The notes under the pieces: model-generated
Seen by the model: the letters and a program-made list of their open reading frames with translations, nothing else
What the model was told of the DNA's origin: nothing
The model's database searches: none
Translations under genes and position numbers: made by a program
Origin: Novosphingobium decolorationis
GTDB lineage: Bacteria; Pseudomonadota; Alphaproteobacteria; Sphingomonadales; Sphingomonadaceae
Length of the DNA: 64,000 nt
NCBI RefSeq assembly: GCF_018417475.1
Contig: NZ_CP054856.1
Location: 496,001-560,000, forward strand
Direction: 5' to 3'
Part shown: positions 17,940-27,290 of the stretch, in pieces
Layout of the letters: the number at the start of each line of letters is the position of its first letter
How positions within the stretch are numbered: the first letter of the stretch is position 1

Positions 17940-19052
17940 TCAGGCCAGACGGTGGCGAAAGAGCCATGCCGCAAGCGGCAGTGTCAGCGCCGCGATCACG
18001 AACATGGGGATGAAGTCGTGGTAGATGTCGGTGATCCCTGCGCCCTCCAGATAGACCCGCCGCACAAGGTCGACGCCAAAGCGCAAGGGGTTCGCGTAGG
18101 TCGCGACCTGAAGCACCTCGGGCATATTGCGCACGGGGGTGATGAGGCCCGAAAGCAGCGTCAGTGGCATGATGATGAGAAAGGTATAAAGCATCGCCTG
18201 CTGCATGTTGAGCGCCACCGAGGACAGCGACATGCCGATCCCGACCGAAGCCCCGGTAAAGCCCAGCAAGCCAAGGTAGAGCAGCCAGACCGATCCGCTC
18301 ATCGGGATGTCGAACCAGAACAGCGAGATCAGCAGCACGATCGTGGATTGCAGCATGCCGACGACAATCGAGGGCACCGCCTTGCCGACCAGAATCTGCA
18401 AGGGGGTAAGCGGGGTGACGAGGAGCTGGTCGAAAGTCCCCTGCTCGCGCTCACGCGCGACCGAGAGCGCGGCGAGGAGCAGCGTCTGCAGCATGCTCAG
18501 CGTCGCGACCATGGCGGGCACGATCTGCCAGCGCGATTCCAGGTTCGGGTTGAACCAGGCGCGGCGCACCAGTTCGAGCCCCGCCCCGCCCCCACGCGCC
18601 GCGTTGAAGGCCACCACCACAGATGCGACGTAGCCCGAGGCCGAACCCGCTGTCGTCGAATTGCGCCCATCGAGAATCAGTTGCACCGGGGCCCGGCGCC
18701 CGGCGGCGAGGCTCTCGGCGAAGTCCGCAGGTATCGCGATGACCATGAGCGCGCGCTGCTCGTCGATCACCAGCGCGATCTGGTGGGCGTTGGCGAGCGT
18801 CGCCTCGCGCCGGAACACCCCCGTCCCATCGAGCCGGGCCAGCAGTTCGCTGGAGGCCGCGCTGTGGCTCTGGTCGAGCACCGCGTAGGGCACGTTGGTA
18901 AGGTCGAAGGAGGCCGCATAGCCGAACAGCAAGGTCTGCACGAAAGCGGGCGCGAACAGGACGATACGGTTGGCCGGGTCCTTGAAGATCGCGAGCAGCT
19001 CCTTGCGGATCAGCGTGAGGATCGGGAAGATCAGGGCGCTCAGGGCCTCCAT
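17940..19052 (-). CDS. ABC-2 type transporter permease (YbhR-like)
   Basis: A 370-residue membrane protein. One helix lies near the N-terminus (NRIVLFAPAFVQTLLFGYAA), followed by a large periplasmic part and five more helices in the C-terminal half. The ABC2 signature REREQGTFDQLLVTPLTPLQ lies before the fourth helix. This is the layout of YbhR/YbhS/YhhJ exporters. It follows a second permease with a ten-base gap and precedes the outer-membrane factor by 23 bases. The two permeases should pair as a heterodimer above the double ATPase. The transported compound is unknown. Confidence 0.88.
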   Translation of the reverse strand: MEALSALIFPILTLIRKELLAIFKDPANRIVLFAPAFVQTLLFGYAASFDLTNVPYAVLDQSHSAASSELLARLDGTGVFRREATLANAHQIALVIDEQRALMVIAIPADFAESLAAGRRAPVQLILDGRNSTTAGSASGYVASVVVAFNAARGGGAGLELVRRAWFNPNLESRWQIVPAMVATLSMLQTLLLAALSVAREREQGTFDQLLVTPLTPLQILVGKAVPSIVVGMLQSTIVLLISLFWFDIPMSGSVWLLYLGLLGFTGASVGIGMSLSSVALNMQQAMLYTFLIIMPLTLLSGLITPVRNMPEVLQVATYANPLRFGVDLVRRVYLEGAGITDIYHDFIPMFVIAALTLPLAAWLFRHRLA

Positions 19053-19062
19053 CGGCGCGCCT

Positions 19063-20199
19063 TCAGTCGAGCCGCTTGCGCACGGTGCGCCGCGTCAGGA
19101 AAGTGAGAAGAAGCGCATAGCCCCCCAGGATCGCGCAGCTGCGCGCGACCATTGCCCAGTCGGTCCCGGCCAGAAACAGCGTCTTGATGAGCGTCATGAA
19201 GTGGGTGGCGGGCACGATCTGGGCGGCGATCTCGACACCGATCGGCACGTTGCGCAAGTCGAACACGAAGCCTGACAGCATCATCGCGGGCATGAAGCTG
19301 GTGAGGAGCGCCACCTGGCTCGCCGCGAACTGGTTGCGGGTCGCCCCCGAAATCCAGAGCCCCAGGAGCAGCGAGACGATGAGGTACATCGTCGAGGAGA
19401 CGAGGACCGCCAGCAGCGAGCCGCGGATCGGCACATCGAAAAGGACGCGCGCGGCCACCAGGCACATGGCGAGGTCGACAAGTCCGACAAGAATGTAGGG
19501 CGCGAGCTTGGCGAGCACGATCTCGAGGGGGCGCACCGGGGTCACGAACAGCGATTCCAGCGTGCCGCGCTCCCACTCGCGCGCTACCAAGAGCGAGGTC
19601 AGGAACGCGCCCACCAGCGTCATGATGAGAACGACGAGCCCCGGCACCAGGTACCAGGTGCTGTTCGAGGTCTCGTTGAACCAGACGCGCTGCACGATCT
19701 CCACCTGTCCGGCGCCGGACAGCGCGCCCTCCCCGCGATCACCACGGTGCTCCAGTGTCTTGGAGATGGATCCTGAAAGATAGGCTTCCAGCGTGCTGGC
19801 CGTCACCGAATCGATCCCGTTGAGGACGACCTGCACGCGTCCGCTGCCCGCTGCATACCGGCGCGCGAAGTCGACCGGGAGATGGACGATGGCATCCACG
19901 CGGCCATCGCCCAGCAGGTGCTCGGCCTCGGCCATGCTCGTGACCCGTCGCGGCGCGAGATAGCGCGAGCCCTCCAGCCCCGAGACCACCTCGCGTGCAG
20001 CCACAGACGGCGTGTCGATGACGACGGCGACAGGCGCGTTGCGCACGTCGAAGGAGAGGCCGTAGCCGAACAGCAGGATTAGCGCGAGCGGGAGCAGGAA
20101 CCCCACGAGGAGGTTCGAGCGGTCTCGCACCATCTGGCGCATTTCCTTGCGCACCAGCGCAGTCAGGCGCTGGACAAAGCCCGATCCTGGCGCGCTCAT
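19063..20199 (-). CDS. ABC-2 type transporter permease (YbhS-like)
   Basis: A 378-residue permease with the same plan as its downstream neighbour: an N-terminal helix (LLVGFLLPLALILLFGYGLS), a periplasmic domain of about 150 residues, and a C-terminal bundle. The motif REWERGTLESLFVTPVRPLE is the ABC2 membrane signature. Its start overlaps the stop of the double-ATPase gene by four bases, so the products are probably made in step. It pairs with the 17940-19052 permease in a drug or envelope-compound exporter of the YbhGFSR type. Confidence 0.88.
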   Translation of the reverse strand: MSAPGSGFVQRLTALVRKEMRQMVRDRSNLLVGFLLPLALILLFGYGLSFDVRNAPVAVVIDTPSVAAREVVSGLEGSRYLAPRRVTSMAEAEHLLGDGRVDAIVHLPVDFARRYAAGSGRVQVVLNGIDSVTASTLEAYLSGSISKTLEHRGDRGEGALSGAGQVEIVQRVWFNETSNSTWYLVPGLVVLIMTLVGAFLTSLLVAREWERGTLESLFVTPVRPLEIVLAKLAPYILVGLVDLAMCLVAARVLFDVPIRGSLLAVLVSSTMYLIVSLLLGLWISGATRNQFAASQVALLTSFMPAMMLSGFVFDLRNVPIGVEIAAQIVPATHFMTLIKTLFLAGTDWAMVARSCAILGGYALLLTFLTRRTVRKRLD

Positions 20200-22037
20200 G
20201 CCACGCTCTCCGGCGCGGCGGCTCTGCTCCGCTCCTGCGCTCGCGCGGTCTCGACAATGGCGATGAAGGCGCTGTTCATGTCCTGCCCCCGCGGGCCCGC
20301 CTCCTCGCGCACTTCGCGCGGAGTCCCCAGCGCAAGCAGACGGCCCGCGTCCTGGATTGCGATGCGGTCACAGTACTCGGCCTCTTCCATGAAGTGCGTG
20401 GTCACGATGATCGTCACGCCCTCCTGCGAAAGCTGGGTGATCGTGCGCCAGAACGCGCGCCGGGCCAGGGGGTCGATGCCGCTGGTGGGCTCGTCGAGGA
20501 ACAGGATCCGGGGCCCGTGCAAGAGCCCTGCCGCCATCGCCAGGCGCTGCTTGTAGCCGTGCGGAAGAGTGCCGCTCTGCGCCTGGGGGGCGAGATCGAA
20601 GCGGGTCTCGATGGCGCGTACCCGCGCACGGAGGGACCGGCCACGCAGGCCGTAGGCGCCGCCGAAGAACTCCAGGTTCTCGCGCACCGAGAGGTTCGCA
20701 TAGAGCGAGAACTTCTGCGCCACGTACCCGATGCGCCGCCGCGCCGTCGCGCGCGCCTGGCGCAGGTTCACCCCCGCCACCTCCAGATGCCCGCTGGTCG
20801 CCGGAAGCAGCCCGCAGAGCATGCGGAAGGTGGTTGTCTTGCCCGCGCCATTGGGACCCAGGAGACCGAATATCTCGCCCGGCCGAACATCGAAACTGGT
20901 GCTGGCAACCGCGGTGAAGTCGCCGAAACGGCGCACCAGGTCGCGCACGACGATGATCGGCGCGCTGTCCTGTTCCCGCTCCGGCCCGGCGCTGGACAGG
21001 ACCGCTTCCCCGCCCTGATCCGGCCCACCCTGGTCGGGCGTGGTCGGCTCGTCTCCCTCCTCGTGCGCCCGCAACAGAAGCATGAAGGCGTCTTCCAGTT
21101 CCTCCTCGCGGGCCCGCACTTCGCAGCCGGCCAGCAGATCGTCGAGACTGTCCGCTGCGCATTCAGGTCGGCGGATGAAATGAACCTCGCCCCCGCTCGG
21201 CACGGCATCGACAATCCGGCCCGGCGCATCAATCAGGCGCGCCTGCAAGTCGCGGGCGGGCTCACGCTCGCGCGGCGCGGCGACGTACGTGAGCCCGGCA
21301 ACCCGCGCGCGCAATTCACCGGGTGTGCCTTCAGCCAGTTGTTCGCCCTTGTTGAAAACATGGACCCGCTCGCAGCGCGCCGCCTCGTCCATGTAGGCCG
21401 TGCTGACCAGAACGCTGAGCCCCTCTTCGGCAATCATCTGTTCGATGATCTCCCACAAGTCACGGCGCGAGAGAGGATCGACCCCCACGCTCGGCTCGTC
21501 GAGCAGCAAGAGATCGGGTACACGCACCAGCGTGCAGGCGAGGCCCAGCTTCTGCTTCATGCCACCTGAAAGATTGCCTGCCGGACGCGCAGTAAAGCGC
21601 GCGAGGTCGGTCATCTCCAGGAGCCGGGCGAACCGCTCGCGTCGCAGGTTCGCGGGCACGCCGTGAAGATCGGCGTAGAGATCGAGGTTCTCCTGGATAC
21701 TGAGATCTTCATAGAGCCCGAAGCGCTGGGGCATGTAGCTGATGCGGCTCTGAATTTCCTGTGCGTCCTGCGCGGCGTCATGCCCCAGCACATGCAGTGC
21801 GCCTCCATCGGCTCGCAGCAACCCCGCGATCATGCGCATCAGCGTTGTCTTGCCGGCCCCATCGGGACCGACGAGCGCGGTCAACCGGCCCGCTGCGACC
21901 TCGAAGGACACACCTTTCAGGGCGTCGAAGGGCGCGCCGTCAGGCCCCTCGAAACGCTTGACCAGATCGCGCGCGACGATGATCGGCGGCGCGTGCTCCA
22001 CCTCTCCGACCTCACGGATGTCCAGCGCTGGACTCAC
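20196..22037 (-). CDS. double-ATPase ABC transporter protein (YbhF-like)
   Basis: A 613-residue protein with two ABC ATPase domains in tandem. Domain 1 has Walker A GPDGAGKTT (57-65), signature LSGGM (156-160) and Walker B LLLLDEP (176-182). Domain 2 has Walker A GPNGAGKTT (393-401) and Walker B ILFLDEP (510-516), but its signature reads LPHGYKQ (490-496) instead of LSGGQ. A linker rich in Gly, Asp and Pro (about 328-355) joins them. It overlaps the genes on both sides by four bases. It powers the two permeases; the degenerate signature suggests that one of the two composite ATP sites is weak. Confidence 0.92.
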   Translation of the reverse strand: MSPALDIREVGEVEHAPPIIVARDLVKRFEGPDGAPFDALKGVSFEVAAGRLTALVGPDGAGKTTLMRMIAGLLRADGGALHVLGHDAAQDAQEIQSRISYMPQRFGLYEDLSIQENLDLYADLHGVPANLRRERFARLLEMTDLARFTARPAGNLSGGMKQKLGLACTLVRVPDLLLLDEPSVGVDPLSRRDLWEIIEQMIAEEGLSVLVSTAYMDEAARCERVHVFNKGEQLAEGTPGELRARVAGLTYVAAPREREPARDLQARLIDAPGRIVDAVPSGGEVHFIRRPECAADSLDDLLAGCEVRAREEELEDAFMLLLRAHEEGDEPTTPDQGGPDQGGEAVLSSAGPEREQDSAPIIVVRDLVRRFGDFTAVASTSFDVRPGEIFGLLGPNGAGKTTTFRMLCGLLPATSGHLEVAGVNLRQARATARRRIGYVAQKFSLYANLSVRENLEFFGGAYGLRGRSLRARVRAIETRFDLAPQAQSGTLPHGYKQRLAMAAGLLHGPRILFLDEPTSGIDPLARRAFWRTITQLSQEGVTIIVTTHFMEEAEYCDRIAIQDAGRLLALGTPREVREEAGPRGQDMNSAFIAIVETARAQERSRAAAPESVA

Positions 22038-23035
22038 TTCTGTCCACCGATGTCCAGACGCACCGTGACCGGCTGGCCAAGACGCAAGGCCTCACGGGTG
22101 TCCGAGACGATCACGCGCACCTCGTAGACCAGCGCCGTGCGCAGCTCCTCGGTCTCGACCGACTTGGGCGTGAACTCGGCGACCGAGGAAATGTAGCCGA
22201 CCTGCCCCTTCACCGGCGCGTCGGGCGCACTGTCGCTGGTTACATGCGCGGCCATGCCGGGATGAACCCGTCCCAGGTCCGCCTCACCGACGTAGACACG
22301 CACCCACTTGGGCGACAGGAGCGCCAGATCCAGCACCGGCCGCTGGGGCGATGCCATGTCCCCCTCCTCAAGCAGCCGCGCCCGGACGACCCCGCGATGG
22401 GGCGCGCGCAGGACGCCCATCTCGACGCGGTGGCGCAGCAACGCGGCCTGCGCTTCGGCGGCCTGGACTTGCGCGGCGGCGGTGGCCACCTGCTCGGCGC
22501 GCGGCCCCTTGCGCGCGAGTGTCAGCGCCTGTCCGGCTTCCCCGGCGCGCGCCGCCGCCGCTTCGGCCGCGCTCCTTGCCGCGTCGAGATCCTGCGTGCT
22601 GACCGCCCGGCCGTCAGTTGCGGCACGTGCCTGCTGCATACGGGCAAGGTCCTGGCGGGTGCGAGCGGCTTCGGCCTGCGCCGCGCGCCGCGCCTCACGA
22701 GCCTGGGCAATTTCCTCGGGGCGCGAGCCGTTGCGCAGTTGGTCCAGTTGCGCGCGGCGAGCCGCCAGTTCCGCCTCGGCCTGGCGGGCCTGCAGCGCGA
22801 GCGTCTCGGTATCGAGCCGGGCGACGATATCTCCGGCGGCCACCGTATCCCCCTCCTCGACGTTCAGCTCGGCAAGGCGCCCAGCCTCCTCGAACGCCAG
22901 CGAGACCTGACGCACATCGACATTCCCATGCAGTTCGAGGACCCCGTCCCGGTCATCACCCCGCCCCAGGAACCAGAAGAGAGTGAGCGCCACGAGGACA
23001 AGCGCCAGCAGCGCGGCTCCGACCGATTTCTTCAT
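22034..23035 (-). CDS. HlyD-family membrane fusion protein (YbhG-like)
   Basis: A 333-residue protein from ATG 23035 (MKKSVGAALLALVLVALTLF), giving an N-terminal anchor; the frame is open further upstream, but those residues look non-coding. The biotinyl-lipoyl-like half-motif GRLAELNVEEGDTVAAGDIV (about 50-70) opens the protein. A long helical hairpin rich in Ala, Arg and Gln follows, and the second half-motif is VLRAPHRGVVRARLLEEGDM. It bridges the inner-membrane permeases and the outer-membrane factor. First gene of the minus-strand operon, divergent from the ABC-F gene with 199 bases between. Confidence 0.9.
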   Translation of the reverse strand: MKKSVGAALLALVLVALTLFWFLGRGDDRDGVLELHGNVDVRQVSLAFEEAGRLAELNVEEGDTVAAGDIVARLDTETLALQARQAEAELAARRAQLDQLRNGSRPEEIAQAREARRAAQAEAARTRQDLARMQQARAATDGRAVSTQDLDAARSAAEAAAARAGEAGQALTLARKGPRAEQVATAAAQVQAAEAQAALLRHRVEMGVLRAPHRGVVRARLLEEGDMASPQRPVLDLALLSPKWVRVYVGEADLGRVHPGMAAHVTSDSAPDAPVKGQVGYISSVAEFTPKSVETEELRTALVYEVRVIVSDTREALRLGQPVTVRLDIGGQK

Positions 23036-23234
23036 GCCCCTTACGAACCCCCGAGTCGTTTCCGCACCGCAATCCGACAGGAAGACTGCCACCACCGCGC
23101 GCCCAAGAAAACCGCGCCAGATCAAATTGGACGAATGTCTTTGCAGCCCGATTGCACTGCAACACGCCCGACCCCATCGGAGACAGGCCATCTGCCGCTT
23201 GGGAAATCGGCCCGGTCCTGCTACGCGGCCCGCC

Positions 23235-25115
23235 ATGCTGACGATCCGCGACATCACCGTGCGCCTTGGGGGCCGCACCATCCTCGACCAGGCCAGTGCG
23301 ACCATCCCCAACGGGGGCAAGGTCGGCCTCATCGGCCGCAACGGCGCGGGCAAGTCGACGCTGGTCAAGACCGTGATCGGCGAGCTGGAACCCGATGGCG
23401 GTTCGGTCGACCTGCCGCGCCGCGCGCGCCTTGGTTACATTGCGCAGGAAGCACCCAGCGGCACCAAGACCCCGTTCGAGGCGGTGCTGGACGGCGACAC
23501 CGAACGCACACAGCTGCTCGCGGAAGCCGAGACCTGCACCGATCCCAATCGCCTGGGCGATGTGCACGAGCGCCTGATCGCGATCGACGCCTACTCGGCC
23601 CCCGCCCGCGCCGCGCGGATCCTCGTCGGCCTCGGCTTCGACGAGGAGATGCAGGGCCAACCGCTGGACAGCTTCTCGGGCGGGTGGAAGATGCGCGTCG
23701 CGCTGGCCGCGCTGCTCTTCTCCCAGCCCGACGTGCTGCTGCTCGACGAGCCCTCGAACCACCTCGATATCGAAGCCACGCTCTGGCTGGAAAGCTTCCT
23801 CTCGAGCTATCCCGGCACGCTGATCGTCATCAGCCACGAACGCAGCCTCCTCAACCGCGTGGTCGACCACATCTGCCACTTGCAGAACGGCAAGCTCACG
23901 CTCTATCCCGGCACCTACGACAGCTTCGAGCGCCTGCGCGCCGAACGCGCGGCGCAGGCCGAAGCCGCCAAGGCGAGCCAGGAAGCCCAGCGCAAGAAGC
24001 TGGCGGATTACGTCGCACGCAACTCCGCGCGCGCCTCGACCGCCAAGCAGGCCCAGTCGCGCGCGAAGATGCTGGCCCGCATGCAGCCGATCGCGACGCT
24101 CGCCGAAGATCCCTCGATGCGCTTCGAGTTTCCGAGTCCCGACGAACTGCGCCCGCCGTTGGTCACGCTCGACATGGCCGCCGTCGGATACGAAGAAGGC
24201 AAGCCGATCCTGCGCCGGCTCAACCTGCGCATCGATCCCGACGACCGCATTGCCCTGCTTGGACGCAACGGCAACGGCAAGACCACGCTCGCGCGCCTGA
24301 TCGCGCGCCAGCTCGAGCCGATGGAAGGCGAAACCAACTTCTCGCCGCGCATCCGCATCGGCTACTTCACCCAGTACCAGGTCGAGGAACTGCCCGAAGG
24401 CTCAACCCCGCTCGAACTGATGACCCGCGCCATGCCCGACAAGCCGCCGCAGGCCGTGCGGAACCAGCTCGGCCGCTTCGGCTTCTCGGGCGACCGGGCG
24501 ACTTCGGACACGCACACCATGTCGGGCGGCGAACGTGCACGCCTGGCGCTGGCGCTGGTCACGCGCGATGCGCCGCACATGCTCATCCTCGACGAGCCGA
24601 CAAACCACCTCGATGTCGACGCGCGCGAAGCGCTGGTCCAGGCGCTCAACGCCTATGAAGGCGCCGTCATCCTCGTCAGCCACGACCGCCACATGGTGGA
24701 ACTCGCCGCCGACCGCCTCGTGCTTGTCGATAAGGGTGAGGCCCGGGCCTACGACGGTTCGATGGACGACTACATCGACTTCGTCCTGGGACGGAACCAA
24801 CCCAAGGCCGAGGAACCGCAGCGCGCAAACGAAGCCAAGCCCGCCCGCAAGTCAGGCGCAGTCGCGCGCGAGGAGCTGAAGGCCCTGCGCCGCAAGGTGA
24901 CCGAGGCCGAGACGGCGATGAAGCGCCTCCAGACCCGGCTCGCCGCGCTCGACGCGGCCCTGGTCGATCCCGCGAGCGCCAAGGGCGACCTCAAGGGCCT
25001 GGGCCTCGGCGCCATCGGACAGAAGCACACCGAAGTGACCGAAGCGCTGGACGAAGCCGAGATGACCTGGCTCGAAGCCAGCGAGGCGCTCGACGAGGTC
25101 ATGGGGAACGGGTGA
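23235..25115 (+). CDS. ABC-F family ATPase (Uup/YheS-like)
   Basis: A 626-residue protein from ATG 23235 with two ATPase domains and no membrane segment, as in ABC-F proteins that act on the ribosome. Domain 1 shows GRNGAGKSTLVKTVIG, SGGWKMRVALAALL and LLLDEPSNHLDIE. Domain 2 shows GRNGNGKTTLARL, MSGGERARLALAL and LILDEPTNHLDVD. The interdomain linker contains the charged helix AAKASQEAQRKKLADYVARN typical of the P-site tRNA interaction motif region. A C-terminal coiled coil (REELKALRRKVTEAETAMKR) fits Uup/YheS-like members. The subtype is not certain. Confidence 0.92.
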   Translation: MLTIRDITVRLGGRTILDQASATIPNGGKVGLIGRNGAGKSTLVKTVIGELEPDGGSVDLPRRARLGYIAQEAPSGTKTPFEAVLDGDTERTQLLAEAETCTDPNRLGDVHERLIAIDAYSAPARAARILVGLGFDEEMQGQPLDSFSGGWKMRVALAALLFSQPDVLLLDEPSNHLDIEATLWLESFLSSYPGTLIVISHERSLLNRVVDHICHLQNGKLTLYPGTYDSFERLRAERAAQAEAAKASQEAQRKKLADYVARNSARASTAKQAQSRAKMLARMQPIATLAEDPSMRFEFPSPDELRPPLVTLDMAAVGYEEGKPILRRLNLRIDPDDRIALLGRNGNGKTTLARLIARQLEPMEGETNFSPRIRIGYFTQYQVEELPEGSTPLELMTRAMPDKPPQAVRNQLGRFGFSGDRATSDTHTMSGGERARLALALVTRDAPHMLILDEPTNHLDVDAREALVQALNAYEGAVILVSHDRHMVELAADRLVLVDKGEARAYDGSMDDYIDFVLGRNQPKAEEPQRANEAKPARKSGAVAREELKALRRKVTEAETAMKRLQTRLAALDAALVDPASAKGDLKGLGLGAIGQKHTEVTEALDEAEMTWLEASEALDEVMGNG

Positions 25116-25186
25116 GGCCGGTAAGCCCAATGCCAGGGCGGACATCCGCGAACACCAGTAAGCATATAGAAATTAAGAAGGAAGTT

Positions 25187-25206
25187 CCGAGGGCCATTGC
25201 CCTCGG
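25187..25206. repeat. 8-bp hairpin, first of three tandem inverted repeats
   Basis: CCGAGGGC (25187-25194) pairs perfectly with GCCCTCGG (25199-25206) around a CATT loop. It lies 71 bases after the ABC-F stop. No T-run follows on the plus strand, so it is not a standard terminator. Confidence 0.6.
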
Positions 25207-25220
25207 GCCCCTCAAACTGT

Positions 25221-25266
25221 CGGCCTCACCTTTCACGCGCTGCCGTGGCTGCGAAAGGTGAGGTCG
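25221..25266. repeat. 11-14 bp inverted repeat, second of three
   Basis: CCTCACCTTTC (25224-25234) and GAAAGGTGAGG (25253-25263) are perfect complements, extended by three more pairs including one G-T wobble to 25221/25266. The 18-base loop is GC-rich. This is the longest perfect stem in the gap. Confidence 0.65.
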
Positions 25267-25278
25267 CCGATTTTGGGG

Positions 25279-25300
25279 TCAAGGGGTAATAACCCCTTGA
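25279..25300. repeat. 9-bp hairpin next to an A/T run, third of three
   Basis: TCAAGGGGT (25279-25287) pairs with ACCCCTTGA (25292-25300) around AATA, followed by AAAAAATA. On the minus strand the T-run precedes the stem, which is the wrong order for a terminator on that strand. Confidence 0.6.
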
Positions 25301-25431
25301 AAAAATACCCTTCCTGGTCCTGCACGTGTCTACTCGCTGACCATCACGCTTGCCTAGAGCCCCCTGGATCAAGGCGCTGAGAGCGCACGTTTACCAGCGC
25401 TGGACATAGACCTGTCCGACGCTAGCCAACG

Positions 25432-25459
25432 AAAAAGGGCCGGACACGTGGTCCAGCCC
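25432..25459 (-). terminator. Rho-independent terminator of the DEAD-box helicase gene
   Basis: On the minus strand, GGGCTGGACCACGTGTCCGGCCC folds as GGGC/GCCC and GGAC/GTCC pairs with one internal mismatch, and is followed by TTTTTCG. It begins about 30 bases after the helicase stop codon. Confidence 0.75.
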
Positions 25460-25490
25460 TCTTCTTTGCCTCAAGCGCGCGCGGCGACGA

Positions 25491-27290
25491 TCAGCCCCGG
25501 CGGCTCTTGCCCTTCGGGCCGCCACCGTGGCCACCGTGGCTCGAGGCGCCGCGGTGCGGGCCTTCGCGGCGCGGACCGTCGCGGCGCGGCGGCTTGCCGC
25601 CACCGTTGAACGGACGGGCCTTGCGCGGCGGACCGTCGTTGCCGCCACGCGGACCACCACGGAAACCACCGGGGCGTCCCGGCGGCGGCGCGGCCGAACG
25701 CTCGAAGCGGATGGCCTTCTCGAAGTCATCGTCTTCCGAACCGGCGGTCTTCTCTACGGTCTGGGCAAAACGGTCGGCCATGGCGGCCGGGATCTCGACG
25801 AAGGTCTCATGCACGAGAATGCGGATCTGGCCGATGACATCGCTCGACACGTGGCCACGACGGCACACGACCGGGAGCACCCAGCGCGGCTCGGCCTGGT
25901 CCTTGCGGCCGATGTTCATGCGGAACCAGACCGCGTCCTCGAAGCCTTCGCCCCGCTTGCCACGGCCCGGCTTCTCGACCTTGCCGAGGAGTTCCTCGGG
26001 CTGCGGCATCGTTTCGCGCTGCGCAGCGACGAGAGCCGCTGCGAGGTCTTCGGCCGGAACCTTCTCCATAAGTGCGCGGGCGATCTCGCGGTCGTCCTCG
26101 GTGATTTCGCGCGGCGCGGTCAGCGCCTCGATGATGCGCTCACGGTCCTTGGCACGAATGACCTCAGGGCCGGGAACTTCGGTCCACTCGGCCGGGATCT
26201 TCGCGTCGCGCAGCATGTATTCAACGCGGCGACGGCGTGAATGCGGAACGAGCAGGACGGCGGTGCCCTTCTTGCCCGCACGGCCGGTACGGCCCGAACG
26301 GTGCTGGAGCGTCTCGGCATCGCGCGGGATCTCGACGTGGACGACGAGCGTCAGCGTGGGAAGGTCGATACCGCGCGCGGCGACGTCGGTCGCAACGCAC
26401 ACACGAGCACGCTTGTCACGCAGCGCCTGGAGCGCGTTGTTACGCTCGTTCTGCGAGTGCTCGCCCGAAAGCGCCACGGCGGAGAAGCCGCGCTCGACCA
26501 GTTGCGCGTGCAGGTGCTTCACCTTGTCGCGCGTCGCGCAGAACAGGATCGCGGTCTCGGCCTCATGGAAGCGCAGGATGTTGATCGCCGCGTTCTCGAC
26601 GTCCGAAGGAGACACCGTCACCGCCTGGTAGGCGATGTCGCCGTGGCCGCGGCTTTCGCCCACGGTCGAAATGCGCAGCGCGTTGTTCTGGTACTGACGT
26701 GCCAGCTGCTCGATGCCGCGCGGCATGGTCGCCGAGAAGAGCAGCGTACGGCGCTCGGCCGGGGTCGCGTCGAGGAGTTCCTCAAGGTCTTCGCGAAAGC
26801 CCATGTCGAGCATCTCGTCGGCCTCGTCGAGGACAGCCACGCGCAGCTCGGAGAGGTCGAGCTTGCCACGCTCAAGGTGGTCGCGCAGACGGCCGGGGGT
26901 GCCCACGACAATCGCGGCGCCCTTCTCCAGCTTCTTGCGCTCGGCCACGGGGTCCATGCCGCCCACGCACGTCACGATACGCGCGTTGGTGGGGGCGTAG
27001 AGCCAGCTCAGTTCGCGGCTGACCTGCAGAGCGAGTTCGCGGGTCGGGGCGATGACCAGTGCGAGCGGCGTGCGCGCATAGGGCAGGTCCTCGGCCGCAA
27101 GCATCTGCTCGGCCATGGCGAGGCCGAACGCCACCGTCTTGCCCGAGCCCGTCTGCGCCGAGACGAGAAGGTCGCGGCCTTCCGCTTCCCCTTCGCAGAC
27201 AGCCTCCTGCACGGCGGTCAGCTTTTCATAGCCCTGGCCGGTCAGCGCGGCTGCAAGAGGTTCGGGGAGGTGTTCAAAATTGGAAGGCAT
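25491..27290 (-). CDS. DEAD-box ATP-dependent RNA helicase with DbpA-type RNA-binding domain
   Basis: A 599-residue helicase from ATG 27290 (MPSNFEHLPEPLAAAL). The motifs appear in order: Q-motif region KLTAVQEAV, SAQTGSGKT, PTRELALQ, GTPGRLRDH, DEADEMLDMGF, SATMPRG, FCATRDK, VATDVAARGID and HRSGRTGRAG. After the core, VWFRMNIGRKDQAEPRWVLP to FVEIPAAMADRF reads as a DbpA-like RNA-binding domain. The tail is rich in Arg, Gly and Pro (RPGGFRGGPRGG), suited to binding RNA. This is the CsdA/DeaD class, involved in ribosome assembly and cold growth in relatives. A hairpin lies just upstream of the start codon. Confidence 0.93.
   Translation of the reverse strand: MPSNFEHLPEPLAAALTGQGYEKLTAVQEAVCEGEAEGRDLLVSAQTGSGKTVAFGLAMAEQMLAAEDLPYARTPLALVIAPTRELALQVSRELSWLYAPTNARIVTCVGGMDPVAERKKLEKGAAIVVGTPGRLRDHLERGKLDLSELRVAVLDEADEMLDMGFREDLEELLDATPAERRTLLFSATMPRGIEQLARQYQNNALRISTVGESRGHGDIAYQAVTVSPSDVENAAINILRFHEAETAILFCATRDKVKHLHAQLVERGFSAVALSGEHSQNERNNALQALRDKRARVCVATDVAARGIDLPTLTLVVHVEIPRDAETLQHRSGRTGRAGKKGTAVLLVPHSRRRRVEYMLRDAKIPAEWTEVPGPEVIRAKDRERIIEALTAPREITEDDREIARALMEKVPAEDLAAALVAAQRETMPQPEELLGKVEKPGRGKRGEGFEDAVWFRMNIGRKDQAEPRWVLPVVCRRGHVSSDVIGQIRILVHETFVEIPAAMADRFAQTVEKTAGSEDDDFEKAIRFERSAAPPPGRPGGFRGGPRGGNDGPPRKARPFNGGGKPPRRDGPRREGPHRGASSHGGHGGGPKGKSRRG

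Larger units (their letters stand above)
25116..25490. other. intergenic region between convergent ABC-F and DEAD-box genes
   Basis: This 375-base stretch has no supportable gene. It is dominated by three consecutive inverted repeats (25187-25206, 25221-25266, 25279-25300) and the helicase terminator at 25432-25459, all listed separately. The density of structure is far above other gaps in the window. Confidence 0.6.

Noticed and set aside
25279..25306. Stem with adjacent A-run as a Rho-independent terminator
   Set aside because: The A-run follows on the plus strand, so on the minus strand the T-run comes before the stem, and on the plus strand there are no Ts after it.
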